Positions 52,809 through 62,322 of a stretch of DNA of 64,000 nt are shown here, piece by piece. The notes beneath the pieces were generated by a model. That model saw only the letters and a program-made list of their open reading frames with translations, did no database searches and was not told where the DNA came from. Within the stretch, counting starts at the first letter, position 1. Every line of letters starts with the position of its first letter. The translations under genes were made by a program, and so were the position numbers. The stretch is from an uncultured Candidatus Melainabacteria bacterium (lineage in GTDB: Bacteria; Cyanobacteriota; Vampirovibrionia; Gastranaerophilales; Gastranaerophilaceae): the NCBI GenBank assembly GCA_934692485.1, contig CAKUTX010000007.1, forward strand, positions 1-64,000. The letters are read 5' to 3'.

Positions 52809-53440
52809 TATTTTTGTCTTTTTATATTTATTTTTAAAGCTGGGAACAAATCATTGTCATCTCCGTAATGAGAAAAAACAACTTTCCCAAAACGAGAAAT
52901 ATTAATCAATCCGGTAACATCAGAGTTTTCAACTCGAGATGGTTTAAATGAATATTTATAAAAACTTTGTTTAGTATCATTTAAAATTAAAATTTGTTTC
53001 TCTTCAAACTTCTTTTTATACAAAGTTATTTCATTATTTTTAAATTGAGAAACTTTAATTATTTCAACATTTGGATAAAGTTTTTCGATATAATTAGTAT
53101 CCAATTCTTTGTTTCTAAAATACCCGTTATCATAATAGTATTTGATTAATTTCAAATTTCCATTATCAATTCCTATCAAATCCCCATTATAAACAAATTC
53201 TTTATTAGAAAATGGGCCAATAGCCAATTTTCCTTTGTTATTATAGTACTCAGAATAACCTCCCGAACCTGAGAACATTTTATAAATCAATTTAACATCT
53301 TTAGGAGATGTTTGGGTTGAACTCCACTTTTGAGTTTGCAAATTGTAATAAACATTTCCGCTTACAAAATCAAAAGAAAATGCGCAAGTTGTTGATAGTA
53401 AAAATAATACTAATGTAAAAAATATCTTTTTCATACACAT
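52808..53440 (-). CDS. Secreted hypothetical protein
   Basis: A 210-aa protein with a signal peptide (MKKIFFTLVLFLLSTTCAFS after a possible MC). The mature part is rich in Tyr, Lys and Asn and predicted beta (VYYNLQTQKWSS, YNNKGKLAIGPFSNKEFVYNGD). Not recognised. TATGAT (53447-53452) is 6 nt before ATG 53440, supporting a leaderless start there; ATG 53434 would also give a good signal peptide. The stop overlaps the rRNA methyltransferase start by 1 nt. Confidence 0.75.
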   Translation of the reverse strand: MCMKKIFFTLVLFLLSTTCAFSFDFVSGNVYYNLQTQKWSSTQTSPKDVKLIYKMFSGSGGYSEYYNNKGKLAIGPFSNKEFVYNGDLIGIDNGNLKLIKYYYDNGYFRNKELDTNYIEKLYPNVEIIKVSQFKNNEITLYKKKFEEKQILILNDTKQSFYKYSFKPSRVENSDVTGLINISRFGKVVFSHYGDDNDLFPALKINIKRQK

Positions 53441-53521
53441 TAAATTATCATATAAAAATAAATATTTCAAACATTAGTAAATTTTTGTTTTATAAAAATT
53501 AAAACGAAATCCTGCTAATAC

Positions 53522-53550
53522 TTGACATAATGCGAATTTTTTGCTAGTTT
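53522..53550 (+). promoter_or_regulatory. Promoter (TTGACA-N17-TAGTTT, extended -10)
   Basis: TTGACA (53522-53527), 17 nt, TAGTTT (53545-53550) with TGC just before it (extended -10). It abuts ATG 53551, so transcription should start inside the annotated ORF at about 53557. Confidence 0.6.
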
Positions 53551-54942
53551 ATGGCTATTGTGATTAAGGATTTGGCAATAGAAAAAATATTTCTTTTACT
53601 TGCGGCATTATTTGGTTTTTTGTATGTTTTTATACTTCCGCCTTTTCAATCAGTAGATGAAAATACGCATTTTTACAGGGCATATCAAATATCTCAAGGA
53701 AGTTTTGTTTCAAAAAACATTAATACACAAATTGGAGATGAACTTCCAAGTTCTCTTAGCAATTTTTTTAATAATCACATGCGTTTAATCCGAAACATTG
53801 ATGAAAAAACGAATTCTGAGACAATAAAAAAGAATTTTCAAATAAAAAAAGAACCACAAAATATCAAATTTACAGAATTTAGAAACACATCTTTGTACTC
53901 CCCAACTTGCTATATATCACAAGTCCCAGGAATACTTTTAGGAAATATTTTATCAGATAGAATTGCGGTTACTTTTTATTTAGGCAGACTTTGCAATTTG
54001 CTGTTTTATATAACACTTGCCTATTTAGCAATAAAAACTATTCCTTTTTACAAAATTCCATTGCTATGTATTGCCTTAATGCCAATGACTTTGTCACTCG
54101 CAAGTGCATATACCAGTGATGTAATACTATTTGGATTAAGTTTTTTATGGGTTTCTATTTTGCTAAATATTCTAACCAACTCTGAAAAATTAAAAATCTT
54201 TAGTAGAAAGATTTTGTATCTCACCATAATATCAGTATTTATTTCTCTGTCAAAATTTTATATTTTACTTCTTCCCCTGATTTTTATACTTCCTGCTTCA
54301 AAATTTTGTTCTAAAAAAGATTATATTGGTTCAATACTAATGATAGTAGGAATATCTTTATTAGGAGCTATGTATTGGGCATTCTGTATAAAAAATTTAT
54401 CAATAAACATGAATGAACTTATAGCAAATCCAGATTTACAGATTTCATTTATCAAATCTCATCCGATTAAGTATATTGAAGTTTTGGCAAAAACATTTGT
54501 AATAAAAACACCCAGATTATACATAACTATGGTAGGAGTACTTGGCAATCAAGACACACCTCTTGACTTTATCACGTATTTTATCTATCCGTTTTTAATA
54601 TATTTCGGAATTAAATCTGATGAATTCAAATTTTCACTCGAAAAATGGCAAAAACTTGTAATAGTATTAACTCTAATGCTAGGGACAATAATTACTTATA
54701 CAAGCTTATATCTAATGTGGTCTCCTGTCGCAAATAACATAGTACTGGGGCTAAATGGCAAATATTTTATTCCATTGATACTACCTTTATTTTTATTATT
54801 CAAATCGCCAAATGCAAAATTCAATTACACTTCAGTAAAATATGCAATAATTCTAGCATTGATATTAATTTTGCTTTCCAGCGATTTCTCACTTATGCAC
54901 AGATTTTACAATATCACCCCAAATCTATACTATAAAATATAA
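53551..54942 (+). CDS. DUF2142-like multi-pass membrane protein
   Basis: A 463-aa membrane protein with about 9-11 TM segments. After TM1, PPFQSVDENTHFYRAYQISQG is the DUF2142 family pattern (acidic/His loop), suggesting a GT-C-like glycosyltransferase. Function unproven. The annotated ATG has no ribosome-binding site, and the only good promoter would place the RNA 5' end at about 53557, after this ATG. GTG 53560 (three codons on) may be the true start of a leaderless message. Confidence 0.78.
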   Translation: MAIVIKDLAIEKIFLLLAALFGFLYVFILPPFQSVDENTHFYRAYQISQGSFVSKNINTQIGDELPSSLSNFFNNHMRLIRNIDEKTNSETIKKNFQIKKEPQNIKFTEFRNTSLYSPTCYISQVPGILLGNILSDRIAVTFYLGRLCNLLFYITLAYLAIKTIPFYKIPLLCIALMPMTLSLASAYTSDVILFGLSFLWVSILLNILTNSEKLKIFSRKILYLTIISVFISLSKFYILLLPLIFILPASKFCSKKDYIGSILMIVGISLLGAMYWAFCIKNLSINMNELIANPDLQISFIKSHPIKYIEVLAKTFVIKTPRLYITMVGVLGNQDTPLDFITYFIYPFLIYFGIKSDEFKFSLEKWQKLVIVLTLMLGTIITYTSLYLMWSPVANNIVLGLNGKYFIPLILPLFLLFKSPNAKFNYTSVKYAIILALILILLSSDFSLMHRFYNITPNLYYKI

Positions 54943-54989
54943 ATAAACCAAAACAAGCTCTTACTCGTTTCGGTTTAAATAATTTAATT

Positions 54990-55940
54990 TTAGCTTTCAA
55001 TAAAATCTCTAAAATGTTGCAACTCCTCTTTCCCTCGGATTTTTGTTAATGCGGACTCCTCTAGCTGTCTAATTCGTTCTTTTGAATATCCCATTAATTC
55101 ACCCAATTGTTCTAAAGTACGTGGAGTTTCACCGTTAATTCCGAACCGACAAGTAATAATTTTTCGTTCTCTTTCTGACAAAGTCGAAAGCATATCTTTA
55201 ATACTACCTCTTAAAACATTATGTCCTGTTTGAAATTCCGGAGAGCAGTGTGACTTATCTTCAATATAATCCCCTACACTTAAATCATCAGTTACAGGTG
55301 TTTCTAAGCTTATAGGCTCTTTAATTATCGATTTTTTTATTGTTAAAAGCTGTTTTTGCGTTATACCAAGTCTATTTGCAACTTCAAAATCATTAGGTTC
55401 TCTCCCTAATTCAAATGCTAATGTTGTATATATTTTTTTGTACTTTCTAATTTTATCCATCATATGAACAGGAATTCTAATTGTTCTTGAATGATTTGAT
55501 ATTGCTCTAATAATAGTTTGCTTAATCCACCAAGTTGCATATGTTGAAAATCTAAAGTTTTTTGAGTAATCAAATTTTTCTGCCGCTTTTATTAAGCCCA
55601 AAGAACCTTCTTGAACTAAATCCATGAATAATACACCCTGACCAATATATTTTTTCGCAATACTTACAACCAACCTCAAATTTGCTTGAACAAGTTTTCT
55701 CTTAGCAATATCTGCCTGAATTGGTTTACCTTCCTTAATCTCTCTGCCAAGTTGCTTTTCTTCCTTTGTGTTAAGTAACTTTATTTTCCCAATATCTTTT
55801 AAATACATTTGCAAAATATCATCGTCATTTGAAATAGAATTAAATGTCTTAGGCTCCTCAAACCCGTCACCGACATTATCATTATACACCCCTAACCCAA
55901 CATAATCAGGCTTTAAATCCTTATATAAGTCCGCAACCAT
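54990..55940 (-). CDS. Sigma-70 family RNA polymerase sigma factor (SigA/RpoD-like, group 1/2)
   Basis: A 316-aa sigma factor lacking a large region 1.1. Region 1.2 [14 protein letters not shown]; region 2 with [55 protein letters not shown]; region 3; region 4.2 [31 protein letters not shown]. Region 2.4 matches housekeeping -10 recognition, which agrees with the many TATAAT-like boxes here. Whether it is the primary sigma or a group 2 copy cannot be told from this window. GAGAGG before the ATG. Confidence 0.93.
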   Translation of the reverse strand: MVADLYKDLKPDYVGLGVYNDNVGDGFEEPKTFNSISNDDDILQMYLKDIGKIKLLNTKEEKQLGREIKEGKPIQADIAKRKLVQANLRLVVSIAKKYIGQGVLFMDLVQEGSLGLIKAAEKFDYSKNFRFSTYATWWIKQTIIRAISNHSRTIRIPVHMMDKIRKYKKIYTTLAFELGREPNDFEVANRLGITQKQLLTIKKSIIKEPISLETPVTDDLSVGDYIEDKSHCSPEFQTGHNVLRGSIKDMLSTLSERERKIITCRFGINGETPRTLEQLGELMGYSKERIRQLEESALTKIRGKEELQHFRDFIES

Positions 55941-56018
55941 AAATCTGTTCCTCTCGTCTTAAATTCTCAATATTAAATGACGGAATAGAAACAATTTTGT
56001 TTCAATATCTTTTTTGTG

Positions 56019-56024
56019 TAAAAT
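56019..56024 (+). promoter_or_regulatory. -10 box of a leaderless gene (TAAAAT)
   Basis: TAAAAT exactly 6 nt before ATG 56031, with TTGTTT about 16 nt further up. Confidence 0.55.
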
Positions 56025-56030
56025 AATATT

Positions 56031-57185
56031 ATGGGAATAATTAATGAAAAAGATTTTATAAAACAAGTCTCCGCAATGAATAAAAATTCCTTTGTTCCTG
56101 GGGAAAGAACGAATATTGCGGCAATAGATACACATGACTTAAGATATTTCGAAAGCGGAGAGTTTTGTGCAAATCTTCATGTTCACACCCAATATTCGGA
56201 TGGAACAATGTCTATCCGAGAATTATTAGAAAATGCAGAAAAAGCAACAATACATAACCCTAATTTTCTTGTTGCAATAACAGATCATGATACAATTGAC
56301 GGAGACAAAGAGGCTTGTGAGCTTATCAATAATTATAAGTCAGCAAATATTTGTCTTGGTCTCGAAATCTCTACGATAGCTATAAATTTCCATAATCAAC
56401 CAAAGCCACTACAAGTTCATTTACTCGTTTATGGAATTAATCCGTTTGACAAAAAATTGGACGAATACCTTATTACAAAAAGAAAACTAAAATTTGAACT
56501 TGCAAATAAAACCATAGAAAAACTTAATAACGCTCTTCCTAAATATAATTTTACATTAGAAGAAGCTGCAAAATGTCATAATATGGTTTTAAAAGGGCAA
56601 GACGAAGTCGCGCACCCGTTAAAAAAATATACATCTGGCAAAATATTACTTGATTATTACTTCCCAAATGCCGATTTTTCTTACGAAAAACCTATCTACA
56701 AATACAAATATTTATTTAAAGGGAAAGAACCTTACCATATAACATATAAAAAAGCACTTGAACTGTACATTGGACACGATTTGCCACCAATTCCACAAGA
56801 AATTGAAAATAACATTAACATAGCTCGAGAAATTTATTTAAAAGCACACCCATCAATTGGGAAAAAACTTGAACCATTTTCTTCATTTGAAGATGCAGTA
56901 AAATTTATTACAACACTTGATTTTGGTGTCATGTCTATAGCTCATCCGGCTCGCACAAAAGCTTATTGTCCGGAATTTTATGAATATTTATTTGGCAATT
57001 TCAAAAAATTTGGGGGAGATAAAGCGATGTTTTATGAAGGATTTTACCAATCTTATGAAGGTGAATACTTCCAAAAATGGGGATATGAAATTGATAAAGC
57101 CGCTGAGAAATATGGCTTAAAAAAAACAGGTGGCTTAGATTCTCACGGGAAAAATTTATTTTACAGGTGCAACAAGAAAGACTAA
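56031..57185 (+). CDS. PHP-domain phosphoesterase
   Basis: A 384-aa metal-dependent phosphoesterase. Motif I NLHVHTQYSDGTMSIRELL (H-x-H and D), motif II AITDHDTIDG, a later Glu (LGLEIST), the His in SIAHPART and the final D-x-H in GGLDSHGK provide a trinuclear-type site. Relatives hydrolyse 5',3'-nucleoside bisphosphates or short oligonucleotides (TrpH/RNase AM); the substrate here is unknown. The gene is leaderless by the 6-nt rule. One base separates its stop from the next gene. Confidence 0.85.
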   Translation: MGIINEKDFIKQVSAMNKNSFVPGERTNIAAIDTHDLRYFESGEFCANLHVHTQYSDGTMSIRELLENAEKATIHNPNFLVAITDHDTIDGDKEACELINNYKSANICLGLEISTIAINFHNQPKPLQVHLLVYGINPFDKKLDEYLITKRKLKFELANKTIEKLNNALPKYNFTLEEAAKCHNMVLKGQDEVAHPLKKYTSGKILLDYYFPNADFSYEKPIYKYKYLFKGKEPYHITYKKALELYIGHDLPPIPQEIENNINIAREIYLKAHPSIGKKLEPFSSFEDAVKFITTLDFGVMSIAHPARTKAYCPEFYEYLFGNFKKFGGDKAMFYEGFYQSYEGEYFQKWGYEIDKAAEKYGLKKTGGLDSHGKNLFYRCNKKD

Positions 57186-57186
57186 T

Positions 57187-57597
57187 ATGCTTAAAAATTT
57201 TCTAATTTTAACAATTATATTATTTTCAACATCAATTGCGTTTGCTGATGAAGGATATGTGAGTCCTGAAATTTATGCTATAAATGAAGCTGATTTAACA
57301 GATTATTACAATATACCTTCATCCCCAAGACTAAATATCGACAACTTAGACAAGCCGTCAAAAACAGTTAAAACAAATTCCGAAAAACCTACTCCGCACA
57401 AAGAAAAAACTCATCGAGCTAAAGGTGAAAAAAAGCCTTACGAAGATAGGATTATATACAAAGCTGCCAAATGGTGGACAGATCAAACATATAAATTTGA
57501 CGACCCACACCACGGAGAAAAACACGAAATTAAAATTAAAGCTCGTGAAGAATACGAAAAACAACAAGCCGAAAAAGAGAAAGAAACAAAGTATTAA
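57187..57597 (+). CDS. Secreted small hypothetical protein
   Basis: A 136-aa protein. Signal peptide MLKNFLILTIILFSTSIAFA, cut before DEG. The mature part is hydrophilic, Lys/Glu-rich and largely disordered, ending in a coiled helix. It starts 1 nt after the PHP gene stop, with no ribosome-binding site, so translation is probably by re-initiation. Confidence 0.75.
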   Translation: MLKNFLILTIILFSTSIAFADEGYVSPEIYAINEADLTDYYNIPSSPRLNIDNLDKPSKTVKTNSEKPTPHKEKTHRAKGEKKPYEDRIIYKAAKWWTDQTYKFDDPHHGEKHEIKIKAREEYEKQQAEKEKETKY

Positions 57598-57695
57598 AAA
57601 ACTATTTTGTATATTTGTGTAATTTGTTCTTTTCTTCAAAATTTTTTCTACTAATTATAAAACGATTAAAAAATAAAAAAATTCCAAAAAAATGG

Positions 57696-57724
57696 TTGAC
57701 AATAAAATTTGTTTCAGTTATGAT
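57696..57724 (+). promoter_or_regulatory. Promoter of tRNA-Val (TTGACA-N17-TATGAT)
   Basis: TTGACA (57696-57701), 17 nt, TATGAT (57719-57724), just upstream of the tRNA 5' end at 57737. Confidence 0.8.
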
Positions 57725-57736
57725 TAATTGTGTTGA

Positions 57737-57809
57737 GGGCGTTTAGCTCAGTTGGTAGAGCGCCTCCCTTACAAGGAGGATGTCAGAAGTTCGAGTCTTC
57801 TAACGCCCA
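57737..57809 (+). tRNA. tRNA-Val (UAC)
   Basis: 73 nt. The acceptor stem GGGCGTT pairs with AACGCCC and is followed by discriminator A. Anticodon stem CCTCC/GGAGG with loop CTTACAA gives UAC; T loop GTTCGAG. CCA is not encoded. Confidence 0.96.
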
Positions 57810-57812
57810 AAT

Positions 57813-58008
57813 AAAAGGACTGACATAAGTTGGTCCTTTTTTTATTGTTTTTTTTGAACGTAGATAGACTCTCACATGTTGTTTCTCTTTTTTGAAGAGA
57901 GATTAATTTGTTAAGTTTTATACAAATTAATTGTTATTTAGGCAATTTTTCCAACTAAAAATACTTTGTATAAATACGGGGAATTTTAGGGAATAATTAT
58001 GATTGCAA
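57813..58008 (+). repeat. ~195-bp direct repeat, copy 1 (terminator, leader, start codon)
   Basis: Repeated at 59973-60167. The last 115 bp (57894-58008) are identical, running through the ATG and four codons into the gene; the first part differs by a few bases and T-run lengths. It includes the tRNA-Val terminator (AAAGGAC/GTCCTTT, about 57814-57848), a 9-bp inverted repeat TTAATTTGT/ACAAATTAA (57903-57930) and AGGGAA as ribosome-binding site. The 57598-57998 gap holds only this and tRNA-Val. Confidence 0.9.
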
Positions 58009-59873
58009 TTAAAAGTATTGGGAAAATAGTATCTAGTCTAGCAAAAACAGAAAAAACGACATTAGCGCAAAATGATAAAGCAGTGTTTGATTTTTTCAAA
58101 AAAATGACAAGCGGTTATACTCCAAAACGCGGAAAAGATTTACCAAGAATTTGTTTTGAGGGTAGTAATTATGAAGAATTACCTTCTTTTGTTAGAAACC
58201 TAGTAGATGGGTTAAATCTAAAACGCCCCAACATAACCGTTAGAGGTCGTTCAATGCAAAAAGGTCAAGGTATTTTAGGGTTTCAAATTTGTGATGGCAA
58301 CAAAGTTGTAGGAACAACATCGTATGGCTTAGACTTAACCAGAGGAGAACCAATACAACAATTAAGAGTAAGTCTTGGTAATGGTACAGAAAAAGCAATA
58401 AGTTTTAATTCAATATTAAACCCAAACTTAAAAGGGGAATTATCTCTTAAAGGAGATACTTTTGTAAACAAAAAACTTGCGAAATCAATGGGAATACCAA
58501 ATGAAATAATCGAAGGAATTCCATCTTTCAAAAATATTTCTGCTGCTGGAATATCGGAACAGACAAAATACCTAAAAAGATTAATACAAAATAAAGGAAA
58601 TATAATTCACTCTATTGATGAATGTATACCTGAATTGACCGAAATTGCAAAGAAAACAGGGAAAGTTACGCAACAATCTGCAACAGAAGCTGTAGAAACA
58701 ATTTTATCAAAAATGGGTTACAATCCAAAAGATGTAAAATTAACATTTTTAGGGAAACAAGCTCAAGAATGTGGTTCTTTTTGCCAAAACACAGGTGGGC
58801 TTTCTCTGAATCTTAACCGGTTGAAAAATCATCAAGATTTAGCAGATATTATTGGTCATGAATTAACTCACATGGAAGATTTTATAATGTTCTATAAACA
58901 TAAAGGAGCAGATAATTTTAGAAAAATAATCGGAGAAGATTTTGACAAAGCCTGGTATGATAAAATGTCTAAATATATAGACACCAATAAACGTTCTGTT
59001 TCCAAAGTTCGCGCAATGGAAAAGGAATTGAAGAATGAAACAAAAAACGAGCAAACTAATATTAACGGAGTATATCGTAGAACCAAAAATACTTTTGAAT
59101 ACATAAAATCTGATATTGAAAAAAATGCACGACAAACCGAATTAGTATTCAAAGGCGAACTTAAAAAATTAGGAATTTATAGAAGAACATCGCTTAGCAA
59201 ACAATATGGTCAAGCACCGGGTAATTACTCTGAAGATTATTCTTTTATGTTTGAACGAATTAACAAATCACTAAATAAATATGGTTCTAATAAAGGGCAA
59301 AAGTTTAATGAACTATATGAACAAACTCTATATACGATAGATGATGAACTGCCAGCTCTTTTTAAACAGTTCGAAGGACTTCCAGCAGGTAAAACTCGTA
59401 ATCTAATTGAAAATAAAATAAATGAAATAATAAAAAATAAGTATAAAGATTTTGAACATTTAGAGCTAAAAATAATGCGTGGAATGCAAACAAAACTGGG
59501 TTTAGCACCAATTCCAGAAGCTCAAGAGTTAACGCTTAAAGCTATACAAAGGATAAATCCGGAAATAGCAGAAATTCAAAAAGCATTGTTTGAAGGACGA
59601 CCAAAAGCTGAATTCAAAGAACTCGTCAAAAAACAAAAAATATTGATTTCTCAGGGCTATGGTAATCGCGAAGAATTTTGGGCTAAAGTCGGAGAAGAAT
59701 CTAAAAAAATTCAAAGAGAAACTTTAGAAAATGATTTAAGACCTCAGTTTGGAAAAAGAGATAAATTAGTTTCAGAAGATGTTGATATTAAAAAGCTTTC
59801 AGATGCCTATGATGATTTAATTAACTATGTTAAAAAATATGGAACAAAAGAAAATACTGAATTTTTATCTTAG
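57999..59873 (+). CDS. Putative HExxH zinc metallopeptidase, possible effector
   Basis: A 624-aa protein without a signal peptide. HELTH at residues 287-291 (in DIIGHELTHMEDF) is a zincin motif; E374 in DIEKNARQTE could be the third ligand. The N-terminal part (1-190) is mixed alpha/beta with SFVRNLVDGLNLKRPNI; the C-terminal ~230 residues are helical. Its upstream region and first codons are duplicated before the gene at 60158, a second HExxH protein with otherwise different sequence. Target unknown; effector status is inference from the family arrangement. Confidence 0.65.
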   Translation: MIAIKSIGKIVSSLAKTEKTTLAQNDKAVFDFFKKMTSGYTPKRGKDLPRICFEGSNYEELPSFVRNLVDGLNLKRPNITVRGRSMQKGQGILGFQICDGNKVVGTTSYGLDLTRGEPIQQLRVSLGNGTEKAISFNSILNPNLKGELSLKGDTFVNKKLAKSMGIPNEIIEGIPSFKNISAAGISEQTKYLKRLIQNKGNIIHSIDECIPELTEIAKKTGKVTQQSATEAVETILSKMGYNPKDVKLTFLGKQAQECGSFCQNTGGLSLNLNRLKNHQDLADIIGHELTHMEDFIMFYKHKGADNFRKIIGEDFDKAWYDKMSKYIDTNKRSVSKVRAMEKELKNETKNEQTNINGVYRRTKNTFEYIKSDIEKNARQTELVFKGELKKLGIYRRTSLSKQYGQAPGNYSEDYSFMFERINKSLNKYGSNKGQKFNELYEQTLYTIDDELPALFKQFEGLPAGKTRNLIENKINEIIKNKYKDFEHLELKIMRGMQTKLGLAPIPEAQELTLKAIQRINPEIAEIQKALFEGRPKAEFKELVKKQKILISQGYGNREEFWAKVGEESKKIQRETLENDLRPQFGKRDKLVSEDVDIKKLSDAYDDLINYVKKYGTKENTEFLS

Positions 59874-59972
59874 ACAAATTATGGTTTATGTATTGAAAAT
59901 GAGTAAGCCCAATAATACTGCAAGCTAATCAATTAAACTATTTTAAGCATTTGAAGTGTTTAGGTTTACCAA

Positions 59973-60167
59973 AAAAGGACTAACATAAGTTAGTCCTTTT
60001 TTATTGATTTTTTGAACGTAGATAGACTCTCTCATGTTGTTTCTCTTTTTTTGAAGAGAGATTAATTTGTTAAGTTTTATACAAATTAATTGTTATTTAG
60101 GCAATTTTTCCAACTAAAAATACTTTGTATAAATACGGGGAATTTTAGGGAATAATTATGATTGCAA
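59973..60167 (+). repeat. ~195-bp direct repeat, copy 2
   Basis: Second copy of the 57813-58008 repeat; 60053-60167 is identical to 57894-58008, including the 9-bp inverted repeat at 60062-60089. Its start is a clean terminator (AAAGGACTAAC/GTTAGTCCTTT, about 59973-60003), which stops read-through from the 57999 gene. Confidence 0.9.
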
Positions 60168-62293
60168 GTAAAGTTTTAAAAACTATATTACCGCATACTT
60201 CTTTTATGAGAAGGATTAAAGCAAGGCCTTTTAATGAAGTTTTACGTGAAATAAAATCTCTTTCTAAACCTTCGCGTCATATTGAAGATATTAACCTAGC
60301 AAGCAAAAAAACTACTAGATTTGAACGATTTTTTAGACAAAATCACACCCCAGCATTAGAAGATATAGGCGGAGGAGTGGATAATCAAAAATGGGACTCT
60401 TTAGAAAAATTATGTTCAAGACAAGGACTGAAAACAAAAGATATTGGCGCTATTGCAAGATATGATAATGAAACTGTAAAATTTTTATCTGAATTGCCTG
60501 ACGAAAAATTGTTGAAACTAAGAGATTTTTTAAGAATGAAAGACTCTCATTGTGAATACTTGCAAGCTGTAAACTCAGATATGTTAAAACTTTTATCAGA
60601 AATGAAAGAACCTCAATTGAATTTTATAAAAAAATATATTCAGCTTGAAAATCGTGGATATAAAGTATTCAATGACAAACAAATACTTGCACTTTCAAAA
60701 CTTGGTTGTAACGAACAACAAATAAACAAGCTTATCTTTGATGGTGGTTTGCATGGCGAAAGTATTCTGGAAGCTAAAATGGTTAAAAATTTGAATACAG
60801 ACAAACTTATTCAAGAAATTAATCAAGCAAAAAAACTCTATGGTAAAAATTTTGATAGCGCGCATATTATGCATAACAGTTACAACCCTGATAATTTTAC
60901 ACTTGCTATTGCTGAAAAAGGAACTGGTAAAGCATATTTAAAAACTTTTGATAAAGATTTTAAAGTAATTAATCAAGAAGAACTATTTATTGAAAGCATT
61001 GAAAATGGAAACTTGTCATTAACACGTGAAAATGTTAAAAGTTTAAAGAAAACTCCAGAACTATTAAAGATGCTTGAAAAAGATGAAAATACAATAATAA
61101 AACTAAGAAGAATTTCTCAAAAAGGGGAGTTAAATTCGGATGTTACCTTAAAAGCTAATTATACAGAAACAACACAAAATCCTAAACTTTTATTTGGGAA
61201 ATCGCAAGTGTTAAAGGAAGAATTATCTTTTGTTAACAAAGAAGGAGAAAAAATTGTTGAAACAATGATACCTTCAGAAGTTGAAGGTGTATATAAAATT
61301 GTACAAAAAGCTCCCAATGGAACTGTAAAAGTTTTAGGTGATGCAAAAATTGATCCTCAAACTGGTGTAAAAACAATTACTAAAAACTTAGAATCTTTAG
61401 ACGGAACAACAACAAGTAAAGTTATAACAATACAACCAAATGGAAATAAATCATTAATGTACGTTATTAAGGATTCAGATGGAAAGGTTTTGATGAATAG
61501 ACAATTAACTCATACATTTGTTAGTCCGACAGAAGCAATTTCTAAGGTAAATGGAAACACATACAAAATCAGCTATTCTACTGATAAAATTTCCGTACTT
61601 AATTCCCAAAATGGTAAAGTTACAGAAATAAATCTTAATGAAATCCTTAAAGATTGTACTCCGGAACAAAAACAAGAAATGATGACTGTGTTGAAACAAA
61701 TGTCAGGAGAAAATTTGTTACACATAAATGATAAAGTCAAAAACTTCAAAGTGATAGATAACATACTAGATTCTTTTGCTTGTTACACTGGAAAAGATAT
61801 GGGAATAATTGCAACTGGGGGAAATGAATTTGTATCAACCCACGAATTGTTTCATCTAATCAGTCAAGCCTCAAATGTTAGAAATGCTGAAAAAACTATT
61901 AATCTTCCAAAATATGTTAGAGGCAAAATAGGTGCAACTTACCAAAAAGAACTAGATTTGTTTTTAAAACAATTCCCTGAAGCTCAACGAAACCATATTA
62001 AATATTTTACAAATCAGTTAACTCCAACTTCCTCAATAGAAGAAACTATTGCAGAGGGTGGTGCTATATTAAATACATATAACAATATTCCTTTATTTTC
62101 AATTAGATCAGAATATCTCGAAAGATACTTCCCTAAAACAATCGCTCAAATAGAAAAGTCAACAATGCATACTGAGCCACAAGTTTTAGAAAAGATTGCT
62201 GGCAAGCAATTTTCCAATGTTAGTTTTAAGATGAAAAAAATTAATATTCCTGATTTCATGAATACAAGCAATAAGGAACTTCATATTGCGTAG
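60158..62293 (+). CDS. Putative HExxH zinc metallopeptidase, second member
   Basis: A 711-aa protein without a signal peptide. The N-terminal ~200 residues are helical with leucine-rich spacing (DEKLLKLRDFLRMKD, QLNFIKKYIQLENRGYKVFND). A beta-rich middle (about 280-500) contains repeated strand patterns. The zinc motif HELFH is at residues 562-566 (EFVSTHELFHLISQ), and EETIAEGG (628-635) offers a third Glu ligand, as in lethal-factor-like zincins. The first codons and leader come from the repeat shared with the 57999 gene. A truncated third copy of its C-terminus follows at 62323. Confidence 0.65.
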   Translation: MIASKVLKTILPHTSFMRRIKARPFNEVLREIKSLSKPSRHIEDINLASKKTTRFERFFRQNHTPALEDIGGGVDNQKWDSLEKLCSRQGLKTKDIGAIARYDNETVKFLSELPDEKLLKLRDFLRMKDSHCEYLQAVNSDMLKLLSEMKEPQLNFIKKYIQLENRGYKVFNDKQILALSKLGCNEQQINKLIFDGGLHGESILEAKMVKNLNTDKLIQEINQAKKLYGKNFDSAHIMHNSYNPDNFTLAIAEKGTGKAYLKTFDKDFKVINQEELFIESIENGNLSLTRENVKSLKKTPELLKMLEKDENTIIKLRRISQKGELNSDVTLKANYTETTQNPKLLFGKSQVLKEELSFVNKEGEKIVETMIPSEVEGVYKIVQKAPNGTVKVLGDAKIDPQTGVKTITKNLESLDGTTTSKVITIQPNGNKSLMYVIKDSDGKVLMNRQLTHTFVSPTEAISKVNGNTYKISYSTDKISVLNSQNGKVTEINLNEILKDCTPEQKQEMMTVLKQMSGENLLHINDKVKNFKVIDNILDSFACYTGKDMGIIATGGNEFVSTHELFHLISQASNVRNAEKTINLPKYVRGKIGATYQKELDLFLKQFPEAQRNHIKYFTNQLTPTSSIEETIAEGGAILNTYNNIPLFSIRSEYLERYFPKTIAQIEKSTMHTEPQVLEKIAGKQFSNVSFKMKKINIPDFMNTSNKELHIA

Positions 62294-62322
62294 GCAATAA
62301 TTAGTTTGGAAACTTTTATTTT

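Noticed and set aside
57813..60167. Direct repeats as the ends of an insertion sequence or transposon
   Set aside because: No transposase between or near them, the repeats are direct and include a start codon, and each belongs to its downstream gene.
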